Origin: Tepidiphilus sp.
Lineage (GTDB): Bacteria; Pseudomonadota; Gammaproteobacteria; Burkholderiales; Rhodocyclaceae
Length of the DNA: 8,162 bases
Assembly: GCA_028684345.1 (NCBI GenBank)
Contig: JAQUGB010000073.1
Coordinates: forward strand, 1-8,162
Direction: 5' to 3'
Under the pieces are notes generated by a model, which saw only the letters and a program-made list of their open reading frames with translations, was not told the DNA's origin and made no database searches. Shown piece after piece: positions 1 to 6,668 of the stretch (its first letter is position 1; every line of letters starts with the position of its first letter). The position numbers and the translations under genes are program-made.

Positions 1-281
1 CCGCCATCCGCGCCGACGCCCCCGAGCTCGTACAGCACTGGGTGCATCCCATCCGCGAACTCTACCTGCAGCACCGTGCCGAGCTCGACGCCCTGCCCGA
101 ACCCGAGCGCACCCACCGCCTCGTGCGTATGAACGTCGTCACCCAGATCGAGCGCCTGGCGCAAAATCCCGTCATCCGCCGCGCCTGGGATCGCGGCGAA
201 GGCCCCATGCTGCACGGCTGGATCTACGACGTCGGCGACGGGCTCCTCGAAGATCTGGGCGTCTTGCGCGGACCTTGCTGA
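1..281 (+). CDS. can: Beta-class carbonic anhydrase, C-terminal part (5' end outside window)
   Basis: Carbonic anhydrase interconverts CO2 and bicarbonate in the cytoplasm, supplying bicarbonate to carboxylases. The reading frame is open from base 3 and ends at TGA 279-281, giving about 92 C-terminal residues. They match the end of bacterial beta-class enzymes (Can/CynT type): the helix reading L-Y-x-x-H-R-A-E-L-D-A-L, the stretch R-M-N-V-V-T-Q-I-E-R-L-A, and the hallmark HGWIYDVGDGLLEDLG. The zinc ligands (two Cys, one His, one Asp in this family) lie further upstream and cannot be checked. A GTG at 42 is an internal valine, because the frame continues upstream without a stop and with family-like sequence. 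The protein ends soon after the DGLLEDLG motif, a shorter tail than in E. coli Can. The family call is firm; the symbol can rather than cynT is the likelier choice, since no cyanate genes are visible. Confidence 0.88.
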   Translation, partial: AIRADAPELVQHWVHPIRELYLQHRAELDALPEPERTHRLVRMNVVTQIERLAQNPVIRRAWDRGEGPMLHGWIYDVGDGLLEDLGVLRGPC

Positions 282-316
282 ATCGAATCCGGCTGGCGCG
301 GCATGCCGGCGTCTTC

Positions 317-322
317 TACAAT
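317..322 (+). promoter_or_regulatory. Possible -10 box (TACAAT) just before the binding-protein gene
   Basis: TACAAT differs from the sigma-70 consensus TATAAT at one position and is an AT-rich island in GC-rich sequence. A start about 7 bases downstream would fall at 329-330, directly at the ATG (331), giving a very short or leaderless message. No good -35 is seen: the best-placed hexamer near 294-299 (TGGCGC) matches poorly. The alternative is that the gene is read through from the carbonic anhydrase gene 49 bp upstream, using GAGG (323-326) as a close-spaced ribosome site. This is a pattern match only. Confidence 0.33.
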
Positions 323-330
323 GAGGCATC

Positions 331-1203
331 ATGGAACTGCCCCTCGACCCTTTTCGCCGGCGCACGCTGGGCCTGCTCGCCGCCGTGGCGCTGGGCGCGC
401 TGGGCTGCGCGCGCGCCGAGGAAGCGCAACCCCTGCGCTTCGGCATCCAGCCCTTTCGCACGGCCGAGGTCCTGCTCACCTTGCACAAAGGGCTGCTCGA
501 TACCCTCGCCCAAGCGCTGGGTCGGCCGCTGCGCTTCTCCACCCGCCCCACCTACGACGCCTATACCAAGGCGCTCCTGGCCAGTGAATTCGATCTGGCC
601 ATCATGCCGCCGCATATCGCCGTCTGGCTCGCCGGGCGCGGCGACTGGGAGCTCGAAGCCAAGTACGAAGTGCGCATGTCGGCGATCCTCGTGGGGCGCA
701 ACGCCACGCCCGCGCCCGAAGCCGAGGCCCTGCGCGGACGGCGCATCGCCCTAGGCGACCCGGATTCCATCGTCTCCCTCGTCGCCCGCGAAACCCTAAC
801 CCGCCTGGGACTCGTGCCGCAGCGCAACTTTACCCTCGTGCTCACCGCCTCGCACGGTGCCTCGCTGCAGGCGCTCGCCAACGGCAGCGTCGATTACGCC
901 ATCGTCGCCAACACGGTCTATGGCCAGTTTCGCGCCAGGTACCCCTCGCTGCAGGCCGTCCCCTTCGGCCCGGACGTGCCGCACCTCATGGCCGCGGCCC
1001 GACGTGCCCTGCCCGAGGCGCTGCGCACGCGCTTTCGCGCCGCGCTCCTCTCGTTCCATGAAACCGAGGCGGGACGCCGCTTCTTCGCGGACACGGGTTA
1101 CCGCCGCTTCGTCCCCATCACCGAAGCCGACTTCGCCGAGATGGCCCCTTTTCTGCCGGCCCTAGATCGACGGTATGGCTCCCCGCCGGAGCTTTCACGA
1201 TGA
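331..1203 (+). CDS. PhnD-type periplasmic substrate-binding protein, probable sensor partner
   Basis: A 290-residue exported solute-binding protein of the phosphate/phosphonate (PhnD) family. The N-terminus has R9-R10-R11, a hydrophobic run at about 13-26, and either a signal peptidase I site (A-R-A, after residue 29) or a loose lipobox ending at C26, so it is soluble periplasmic or lipid-anchored. The mature part shows the family pattern: LRFGIQPF near 35-42, FDLAIMPPH (87-95), LRGRRIALGDPDSIVS up to residue 149, SHGASLQAL from 174, and VDYAIV (187-192). Characterised PhnD contacts phosphonate through a Ser/Thr loop; here the equivalent loop appears to read D145-S-I-V-S149, so the ligand may differ. 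No permease or ATPase genes lie nearby. The stop overlaps the start of the downstream GGDEF/EAL gene (ATGA), which suggests the protein is a ligand receptor for that membrane protein rather than part of a transporter. GAGG at 323-326 is only 4 bases from the start. The family is clear; the ligand is unknown. Confidence 0.85.
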   Translation: MELPLDPFRRRTLGLLAAVALGALGCARAEEAQPLRFGIQPFRTAEVLLTLHKGLLDTLAQALGRPLRFSTRPTYDAYTKALLASEFDLAIMPPHIAVWLAGRGDWELEAKYEVRMSAILVGRNATPAPEAEALRGRRIALGDPDSIVSLVARETLTRLGLVPQRNFTLVLTASHGASLQALANGSVDYAIVANTVYGQFRARYPSLQAVPFGPDVPHLMAAARRALPEALRTRFRAALLSFHETEAGRRFFADTGYRRFVPITEADFAEMAPFLPALDRRYGSPPELSR

Positions 1204-3197
1204 ACTGGTACCGCCACATCCCCTTCCGCCTCCAGATCCTGCTGGCTGCCGGCGCCGTACTGCTCCTCATCGTCGCCGGCTTCACCTACGCCCATTGGCG
1301 TGCGCTCGACGAGGCCCTGTCGCGCGCTGCCGAGCGGGAAGCGCAGCACTACACGCGCCAGCTCGACACCCTCGCCCGTCAGGCGTTGCTCACGCACGAC
1401 TACGAGCAGTTGCAGGATCGGCTCGAAGCGCTCCTCGCCGGCGAGACCATCGCCTTCGCCGTCGTCCTCGACGAAGACGGCCGACCAGTGGCCACCTACG
1501 GCTGGCAAGATTCCACGCAAACCCTCCCTCCCCCAGGCGCGAAACTCGAATGGCAGGGGCAGCCTGTGCGCGTCTGGCACCACGCCATCGCCAGTACCCC
1601 GGAAGGAGAACCCATCTCGTTCGGCAGTCTCGTGCTGGGCATTTCGCTCGCGCCTCTCGAGACAGGCCGAGAGCGGCTCGTCCTCAGTACTGCCCTGCTC
1701 CTGCTCTTCTCCCTCGCCTTGGGTGGGCTGCTGCTCGACGGGGTTGCCCGGCGGCTCGCCCAGCGGCTCGCGGCCCTGGCCGAATTGAGCCAGACGCTCG
1801 CCGCGGGCGATCTCTCGCGCCGCGCCGAGGTGGGCGGCAGCGACGAAGTGAGCGTGCTCGCGCAGAGCCTCAACGCGCTCGCCGACGCCGTGGCCGCACG
1901 GATCAAAGAACTGCGCCATCGCATCGAATACGACGCGCTCACCGGCCTGCACAGCCGCATCTACTTCGACGAGGCGCTCGGCAACCTCCTGCAACGCTAC
2001 GAACCGGGACGAATCTGGGTGTGTGCCATCGATCTCGACCATTTCGCTGCCGTCAATGACAGCTGCGGCCACGAGGCGGGAGACCGTGTCCTGCGCGACG
2101 TCGCCCGACTCATGCAGGAAATCATCCCCCCTCGCGTCGAACATGCCGTGCTCGCGCACCACGATGCCGACGAATTCGCCGCCTGCTGGGTGGGAACGAA
2201 CGAAGACGAGCCCAACGAGGCGCTCGCCCGTGAGATCGGAGCCAAGATCCTGGCTCACCCCATCATCGACAATGGCCTCAACCTGACGGTGGCCGCGAGC
2301 ATCGGGCTCGTGCGTGCCGACCGGGTCCCTTCCACCGTCGCCGACCTGAAAATCGCCGCCGACATCGCCGGCTACGTCGCCAGACAGCTCGGCGGCAACC
2401 GCGTCGTCAATTACCTTCCCACCCATCCGTGGGTGGAACGGCGCCGCCGTGAGATCGAATTGCTACCGGTGATCATCAACGCCATCCGCACCGAAGCCTT
2501 CGAACCCTGGGCCCAACGCATCGTCCCCGTGAGCGAGGGGCGACTGCACGCCGAGATCCTCATGCGGCTGGTCACCGAGAAAGGGGAACGGCTCACACCG
2601 GGCGTATTCCTCTCCGCTGCCGAGCGCTTCCAGCTCATGCCGCGCATCGACCGCATCGTCGTGCGCAAAGTGATGGCAGACCTGGGGCAGAGGCTGCGCG
2701 AGAATCGCCCGTGGCCGGCCGACGTCGTCAGCCTCAACGTCTCGGGGCAGACGCTCTCGGACGAAGGCTGGATCGACTATCTCGAGTCCCTGATCCACGA
2801 ACACGGCATTCCGCCCGAGCGCTTGGTCTTCGAGATCACCGAGAGCACCGTGATCGAACAGCCGGAAGTGGCGGTGGCCTTCATCACGTGGGTGCGCGGC
2901 CTGGGCGCCGCGATCGCGCTCGACGATTTCGGCTCGGGCACGTCCTCTTTCGGCTATCTGCGCCGTTTCACCGCCGACTATATCAAGGCCGACGGCCAAT
3001 TCGTGCGTCACGTGCACGAGCGCCACGAAGACCGGGTGATCGTGCAAACCATGGTGAGCCTGGCGCGGCTCATGCGCATGGCCACCATCGCCGAGTTCGT
3101 GGAAAACGACGCCATCATCGCCACGCTGCGCGAACTGGGCGTGGATTACCTCCAGGGCTATGCGGTGCACAAGCCCCAGCCGCTCTCCGAACTCTGA
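1200..3197 (+). CDS. Membrane HAMP-GGDEF(degenerate)-EAL protein, predicted c-di-GMP phosphodiesterase
   Basis: A 665-residue inner-membrane signalling protein predicted to control c-di-GMP. Layout: TM1 about 10-30; a periplasmic domain of about 130 residues containing a PAS/Cache-like strand (AFAVVLDEDGRPVATYG); TM2 about 160-182; HAMP about 183-235 (GDLSRR, GSDE); GGDEF about 241-405; EAL about 415-660. The GGDEF signature is D322-A-D-E-F326 and no RxxD inhibitory site is in register, so cyclase activity is unlikely, though the IDLDHF and NDSCGHEAGD nucleotide-binding stretches remain. The EAL domain keeps the residues aligned with the RocR catalytic set: Q439, E452 (motif E-I-L), N513, E545, E548, D575-D576, K596, E632 and Q652. 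It is therefore a likely active phosphodiesterase, possibly gated by GTP binding at the dead GGDEF domain. TM-periplasmic-TM-HAMP-GGDEF-EAL is also LapD's layout, but LapD has lost catalysis. The start overlaps the binding-protein stop; GGAG at 1188-1191 is 8 bases upstream, inside that gene. Confidence 0.9.
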   Translation: MNWYRHIPFRLQILLAAGAVLLLIVAGFTYAHWRALDEALSRAAEREAQHYTRQLDTLARQALLTHDYEQLQDRLEALLAGETIAFAVVLDEDGRPVATYGWQDSTQTLPPPGAKLEWQGQPVRVWHHAIASTPEGEPISFGSLVLGISLAPLETGRERLVLSTALLLLFSLALGGLLLDGVARRLAQRLAALAELSQTLAAGDLSRRAEVGGSDEVSVLAQSLNALADAVAARIKELRHRIEYDALTGLHSRIYFDEALGNLLQRYEPGRIWVCAIDLDHFAAVNDSCGHEAGDRVLRDVARLMQEIIPPRVEHAVLAHHDADEFAACWVGTNEDEPNEALAREIGAKILAHPIIDNGLNLTVAASIGLVRADRVPSTVADLKIAADIAGYVARQLGGNRVVNYLPTHPWVERRRREIELLPVIINAIRTEAFEPWAQRIVPVSEGRLHAEILMRLVTEKGERLTPGVFLSAAERFQLMPRIDRIVVRKVMADLGQRLRENRPWPADVVSLNVSGQTLSDEGWIDYLESLIHEHGIPPERLVFEITESTVIEQPEVAVAFITWVRGLGAAIALDDFGSGTSSFGYLRRFTADYIKADGQFVRHVHERHEDRVIVQTMVSLARLMRMATIAEFVENDAIIATLRELGVDYLQGYAVHKPQPLSEL

Positions 3198-3214
3198 AGA
3201 GTGGCGTGCATGGC

Positions 3215-3859
3215 TTACGGTGCCAAACGCTGGCGTGTCCATCCGCCGGCGCCATCCGGACGGTAGGCGATGCGATCGTGCAGGCGCGAGGGCCTTCCCT
3301 GCCAGAACTCCCAATAATCCGGAATCAGCCGAAAGCCGCCCCAATGCGGCGGGCGCGGCGGAGTGAGGCCGAATTTGAGCCCGTAGCGGGCGACGCGCTC
3401 CACGATCTCGGTACGCGAGGCGATCGGCTGACTCTGCTCGCTCGCCCAGGCGCCCAGCCGGGCCGGCAAGGGGCGCTGCGCGAAGTAGGCATCCGACTCT
3501 TCGGGCGAGACCTTCTCGACCCGCCCCTCGATGCGCACCACCCGCTCCAGGTCGGGCCAGAAGAACTGCAGCGCGGCGAAGGGATGGTGCTCCAGCTCCC
3601 GCCCCTTGCGGCTGAGATAGTTCGTGTACCACACGAAGCCGCGCTCGTCGGCCTCCTTGAGGAGCACGGGGCGCGTCGACGGGCGGCAGCGCTCATCCAC
3701 CGTGGCCACGGTCATGGCGTTCGGCTCCGGCACGCCGGCGGCGATCGCCTCATCGAGCCAGGCGCGGAACTGCATCAAGGGATCCGGATGGATGCGATCC
3801 TCGTCGAGCGTGTCACGGTCGTGTTCGCGGCGCACGTGGCGCAAATCGATGCGCGTCAT
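3215..3859 (-). CDS. pdxH: Pyridoxamine 5'-phosphate oxidase
   Basis: An FMN enzyme of the cytoplasm that oxidises pyridoxine or pyridoxamine 5'-phosphate with O2 to pyridoxal 5'-phosphate, the last step of vitamin B6 synthesis and salvage. At 214 residues it is close to E. coli PdxH (218). Family segments occur in order: an N-terminal D-P-L-M-Q-F-R-A-W-L; A-M-T-V-A-T-V-D; S-T-R-P-V-L-L-K with the FMN-contacting Arg and Lys; WYTNYLSRKGRELEHHP; AALQFFWPDLERVVRIEG; EQSQPI; and the C-terminal block HWGGFRLIPDYWEFWQGR, then S-R-L-H-D-R and ending in R-Q-R-L-A-P. The start is set by AGGGG (3866-3870), 6 bases upstream. That sequence forms part of the stop codon region (TAG, 3869-3871) of comM, so translation is probably coupled. 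It is the last gene of the minus-strand group and converges on the GGDEF/EAL gene. Confidence 0.96.
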   Translation of the reverse strand: MTRIDLRHVRREHDRDTLDEDRIHPDPLMQFRAWLDEAIAAGVPEPNAMTVATVDERCRPSTRPVLLKEADERGFVWYTNYLSRKGRELEHHPFAALQFFWPDLERVVRIEGRVEKVSPEESDAYFAQRPLPARLGAWASEQSQPIASRTEIVERVARYGLKFGLTPPRPPHWGGFRLIPDYWEFWQGRPSRLHDRIAYRPDGAGGWTRQRLAP

Positions 3860-3868
3860 GTTTTTCCC

Positions 3869-5365
3869 CTAGAACGGCAACCGGCGCAGCTGCACGGCCT
3901 CGGCCACGTGCGCCGGCTCGATCGTCTCATGGCCCGCCAGATCGGCGATGGTGCGCGCAAGCCGCAGGATGCGGTGGTAGGCCCGCGCCGACAAGTCGAG
4001 ACGAGTGATCGCACGTCCGAGCAAGGCCAGCGCCGGCTCGCTCGCCCTACCATGCGTTTCCAATTCGCCGCCGGAGAGCCGCGCATTCTCCTTGCCCTGA
4101 CGCGCCAGTTGCCGCTCGCGCGCCGCGAGCACCCGCATCCGTACTTTCGCCGACGGTTCCCCCGCCGCGGCGGCGGCGAGCGTCTCCGGCGGCAGGCGCG
4201 GCACCTCTACCCACAGGTCGATGCGGTCGAGCAAGGGCCCGGAGAGCTTGGCGTGGTAGCGCTCGATCTGCGCCGGCGTGCAGCGGCAGCGCCCGGACGG
4301 ATCGCCCAGGTAGCCGCAAGGGCAAGGGTTCATCGCCGCCACCAGCTGGAAGCGGGCGGGGTATTCCACCCGCTCCTTCACCCGCGCCACCGCCACCCGC
4401 CCCGTCTCGAGCGGCTCGCGCAGCGCTTCCAGCACCCGGCGCTCGAATTCGGGCAATTCGTCGAGGAAGAGCACGCCGCCGTGCGCGAGCGAGATCTCGC
4501 CGGGACGCACCGCCCCGCCGGCGCCCACGCCGCCGACGATGGCCGCGGGCGAAGCGCTGTGGTGCGGCGCGCGAAAGGGACGCACGCGCCACAGGTGCGG
4601 CGCAAAGCGCCCGTCGCTCGACCACACCGCCGCGGTCTCGATCGCCTCTTCTTCGTTCATCGGCGGCAAAATCCCCGGCAGACGCTGCGCCAGCATCGAC
4701 TTGCCGGTGCCCGGCGGTCCGTAGAGGAGCAGGGAATGACCGCCCGCCGCGGCGATCTCCAGCGCCCGTCGCGCCCCGGCCTGACCCTTGACCTCGGCGA
4801 GGTCCGGCCACGCGGAACCTGCCACCTCTGCCATCGGCTCGGGCGGCGCCGGCAGACGCCCGCCACGCAGCCAGGCGACGAGCTCGGCGAGCGATGCCAC
4901 CGCCACCGTCTCCGCCCCGACGCGCAACGCCTCATGGGCGTTCGCGCGCGGCACCACCACGCGCCGACCCTCGCGCCGCGCCGCCAAGGCCGCGGCAAGC
5001 ACGCCGCGCACCGGCCGCACGCTCGCGTCCAACCCCAGCTCGCCGTGGAATTCGTGATCGTCGAGCGCCGTGGGCGGCACCTGACCGCTTGCCGCGAGCA
5101 GGCCCACGGCGATGGGCAGGTCGAAGCGTCCGCCGCTCTTGGGCAGATCGGCCGGGGCGAGATTGACCGTGATGCGCCGCGGCGGAAACTCCAGCCCGGC
5201 GGTGAGGATCGCCGCGCGCACGCGCTCGCGCGCCTCGCGCACCTCGGCATCGGGCAAACCCACGAGGTTGAACGCGGGCAGCCCGTTGGCCAGATGCACC
5301 TCCACCGCCACCCGCGCCGTCTCGACGCCGGTGGCCGCGCGCGTGAGCACCGTGGCGAGGTTCAT
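3869..5365 (-). CDS. comM: ComM/YifB family Mg-chelatase-like AAA+ ATPase
   Basis: A full-length 498-residue ComM/YifB protein. In naturally competent bacteria ComM is a hexameric helicase that promotes branch migration of incoming single-stranded DNA during recombination; in other species its role is less clear. The N-terminal domain (about 1-170) has the family's ribosomal S5/Lon-like pattern (VEVHLANGLPAFNLVGLPD, then PPRRITVNLAPADLPKSGGR and FDLPIAVGLLAASG). The Mg-chelatase-like AAA+ core has Walker A GPPGTGKS (216-223), the FRAPHHSAS segment, Walker B VLFLDE ending D302-E303, sensor N346 and a candidate arginine finger R381 in GPLLDRIDL. Cysteines C348, C350, C360 and C362 form a likely metal-binding knuckle usual for the family. 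The C-terminal lid (SARAYHRILRLARTIADL) is complete. The start overlaps the tyrS stop as ATGA with no clear ribosome site of its own, so reinitiation after tyrS is likely. No other competence genes are visible. Confidence 0.95.
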   Translation of the reverse strand: MNLATVLTRAATGVETARVAVEVHLANGLPAFNLVGLPDAEVREARERVRAAILTAGLEFPPRRITVNLAPADLPKSGGRFDLPIAVGLLAASGQVPPTALDDHEFHGELGLDASVRPVRGVLAAALAARREGRRVVVPRANAHEALRVGAETVAVASLAELVAWLRGGRLPAPPEPMAEVAGSAWPDLAEVKGQAGARRALEIAAAGGHSLLLYGPPGTGKSMLAQRLPGILPPMNEEEAIETAAVWSSDGRFAPHLWRVRPFRAPHHSASPAAIVGGVGAGGAVRPGEISLAHGGVLFLDELPEFERRVLEALREPLETGRVAVARVKERVEYPARFQLVAAMNPCPCGYLGDPSGRCRCTPAQIERYHAKLSGPLLDRIDLWVEVPRLPPETLAAAAAGEPSAKVRMRVLAARERQLARQGKENARLSGGELETHGRASEPALALLGRAITRLDLSARAYHRILRLARTIADLAGHETIEPAHVAEAVQLRRLPF

Positions 5366-6624
5366 CCCCAGACGATCAGGCAGTGGTTTTTCTTGCCGCG
5401 CTGCAACACCGTGTAGCGGCCGAAGCGCCGGTCAGAGTCGCCGATCGCTGCGTCCAGTGCCGTGACTTTCACGCCATTGACCGCCACCGCGCCGCTGCTG
5501 ATGAAGGTGCGCGCCTCGCTCTTCGACTTCGCCAGCCCCGCGGCCACCAGCGCATCGACCAGGCCGCTCTGCTCGCGCGACAAGGCCACGCTAGGCATAC
5601 CGTCCAGAGCGAGCTGGGCGTAGTCTTCTTCCGTGAGCGCCTCGAGCGAGCCGGAGAAGAGCGCCGCGCTTATGCGCTCGGCCGCGCGCAGGGCCTCGCT
5701 GCCGTGCACCAGCCGCGTCACCTCCTCGGCGAGCACCCGCTGCGCCTGAGGCCGCTCGCGCTGCCGATCTTCCTCCTCGATCGCCGCGATCGCCTCGACC
5801 GAAAGGAAGGTGAAGTAGCGCAGGAATTTGTAGACGTCGGCGTCGGCCGTATTGAGCCAGAACTGATAGAACTTGTAGGGCGAGGTCTTGCGCGGGTCGA
5901 GCCACACCGCGCCGGATTCGGTCTTGCCGAACTTCGTGCCGTCGGCCTTGGTCACCAGCGGCAGCGTCAAGCCATAGACTTCGGCGCGGCACAAGCGCCG
6001 CACCAGGTCGATACCGGCGGTGATGTTGCCCCACTGATCCGAGCCGCCGATCTGCAAAAGGCAGCCGTGGCGGCGGTACAGCTCGACGAAATCGTAGGCC
6101 TGCAAAAGGCTATAGGCGAACTCGGTGAAGGAAATCCCCACCTCGTCGCGCGCCAAGCGCTGCTGCACCGCCTCTTTCTTGATCATGGCATTGACCGAGA
6201 AGTGCTTGCCGACCTCGCGCAGGAAGTCGAGCACGTTCATGCGGCCGAACCAGTCGTAGTTGTTCGCCAGGATCGCGGGGTTGCCGCCCTCGAAGGAGAG
6301 GAAGGGTTCGAGCTGGCGCTGGATGCGCTCGCTCCACTGCGCCACCACGTCGAGCGAATTGAGTTTGCGCTCGTTGGCCTTGAAGCTCGGGTCGCCGATC
6401 ATGCCGGTCGCCCCGCCCACCAGCGCGATCGGCCGGTGACCCGCCTGCTGGAAGCGGCGCAGCACCAGCACCGGCACGAGGTGCCCCAGATGCAGGCTGT
6501 CGGCGGTGGGGTCGAAGCCGCAGTAGAGCGTGATTTGGCCTTCCTGCAGGCGCTGCTGCAGCGCCGTGAAATCGGTCGTCTGCGCGATCAGTCCGCGCGC
6601 GCGCAAATCCTCCAATACGTCCAT
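5362..6624 (-). CDS. tyrS: Tyrosyl-tRNA synthetase, type 1 (TyrS)
   Basis: A class I aminoacyl-tRNA synthetase that attaches tyrosine to tRNA-Tyr in the cytoplasm. The 420-residue length fits the family. The HIGH-type motif is H45-L-G-H48 within YCGFDPTADSLHLGHLVPVL, and the KMSKS-type motif is K231-F-G-K-T235 followed by ESGAVWLD. The tyrosine pocket and dimer segments (ALVGGATGMIGDPSFKANER, DFVELYRRHGCLLQIGGSDQ, WGNITAG) are intact. The C-terminal 65 or so residues are an S4 RNA-binding domain (SGLVDALVAAGLAKSKSEAR, then TFISSGAVAVNG). KFGKT with HLGH marks the type 1 group, as in E. coli and B. subtilis TyrS, rather than the KMSKS-bearing TyrZ-like type 2. The start is supported by GAGGA (6634-6638), 9 bases upstream. 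The stop overlaps the comM start. An 86-bp gap containing an inverted repeat separates it from dsbA. Confidence 0.97.
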   Translation of the reverse strand: MDVLEDLRARGLIAQTTDFTALQQRLQEGQITLYCGFDPTADSLHLGHLVPVLVLRRFQQAGHRPIALVGGATGMIGDPSFKANERKLNSLDVVAQWSERIQRQLEPFLSFEGGNPAILANNYDWFGRMNVLDFLREVGKHFSVNAMIKKEAVQQRLARDEVGISFTEFAYSLLQAYDFVELYRRHGCLLQIGGSDQWGNITAGIDLVRRLCRAEVYGLTLPLVTKADGTKFGKTESGAVWLDPRKTSPYKFYQFWLNTADADVYKFLRYFTFLSVEAIAAIEEEDRQRERPQAQRVLAEEVTRLVHGSEALRAAERISAALFSGSLEALTEEDYAQLALDGMPSVALSREQSGLVDALVAAGLAKSKSEARTFISSGAVAVNGVKVTALDAAIGDSDRRFGRYTVLQRGKKNHCLIVWG

Positions 6625-6668
6625 CGATTCGGATCCTCGTCGCCGGCAGGACGAAGCGCCCCGCCCCG

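Noticed and set aside
299..308. A 10-bp perfect palindrome (CGGCATGCCG) after the carbonic anhydrase gene
   Set aside because: The symmetry does not extend and leaves no loop for a terminator stem; no U-run follows. Such palindromes are common in GC-rich sequence, so no operator is claimed.
275..754. A 159-codon plus-strand frame overlapping the binding-protein gene
   Set aside because: It is a shifted frame of the PhnD-type gene with a Pro/Ser/Arg-rich product and no motif; the competing frame has family-wide conserved blocks.
331..1203. The binding protein as part of a phosphonate uptake operon
   Set aside because: No ATPase, permease or C-P lyase gene is adjacent, and the gene is coupled to a signalling protein instead.
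2133..2144. R-V-E-H before the DADEF motif as an RxxD inhibitory site
   Set aside because: The Arg is one residue out of register and the Asp is missing, so a c-di-GMP inhibitory site is not supported.
1098..2426. A 442-codon minus-strand open frame opposite the GGDEF/EAL gene
   Set aside because: The opposite strand encodes a recognisable HAMP-GGDEF protein across the whole span; the antisense product shows no motif.
2711..5416. A 901-codon open frame on the plus strand, opposite pdxH and comM
   Set aside because: It is rich in Arg, Ala, His and Gly with no domain pattern and lies opposite two clear full-length genes. Long antisense open frames are expected in GC-rich DNA with strong third-position bias.
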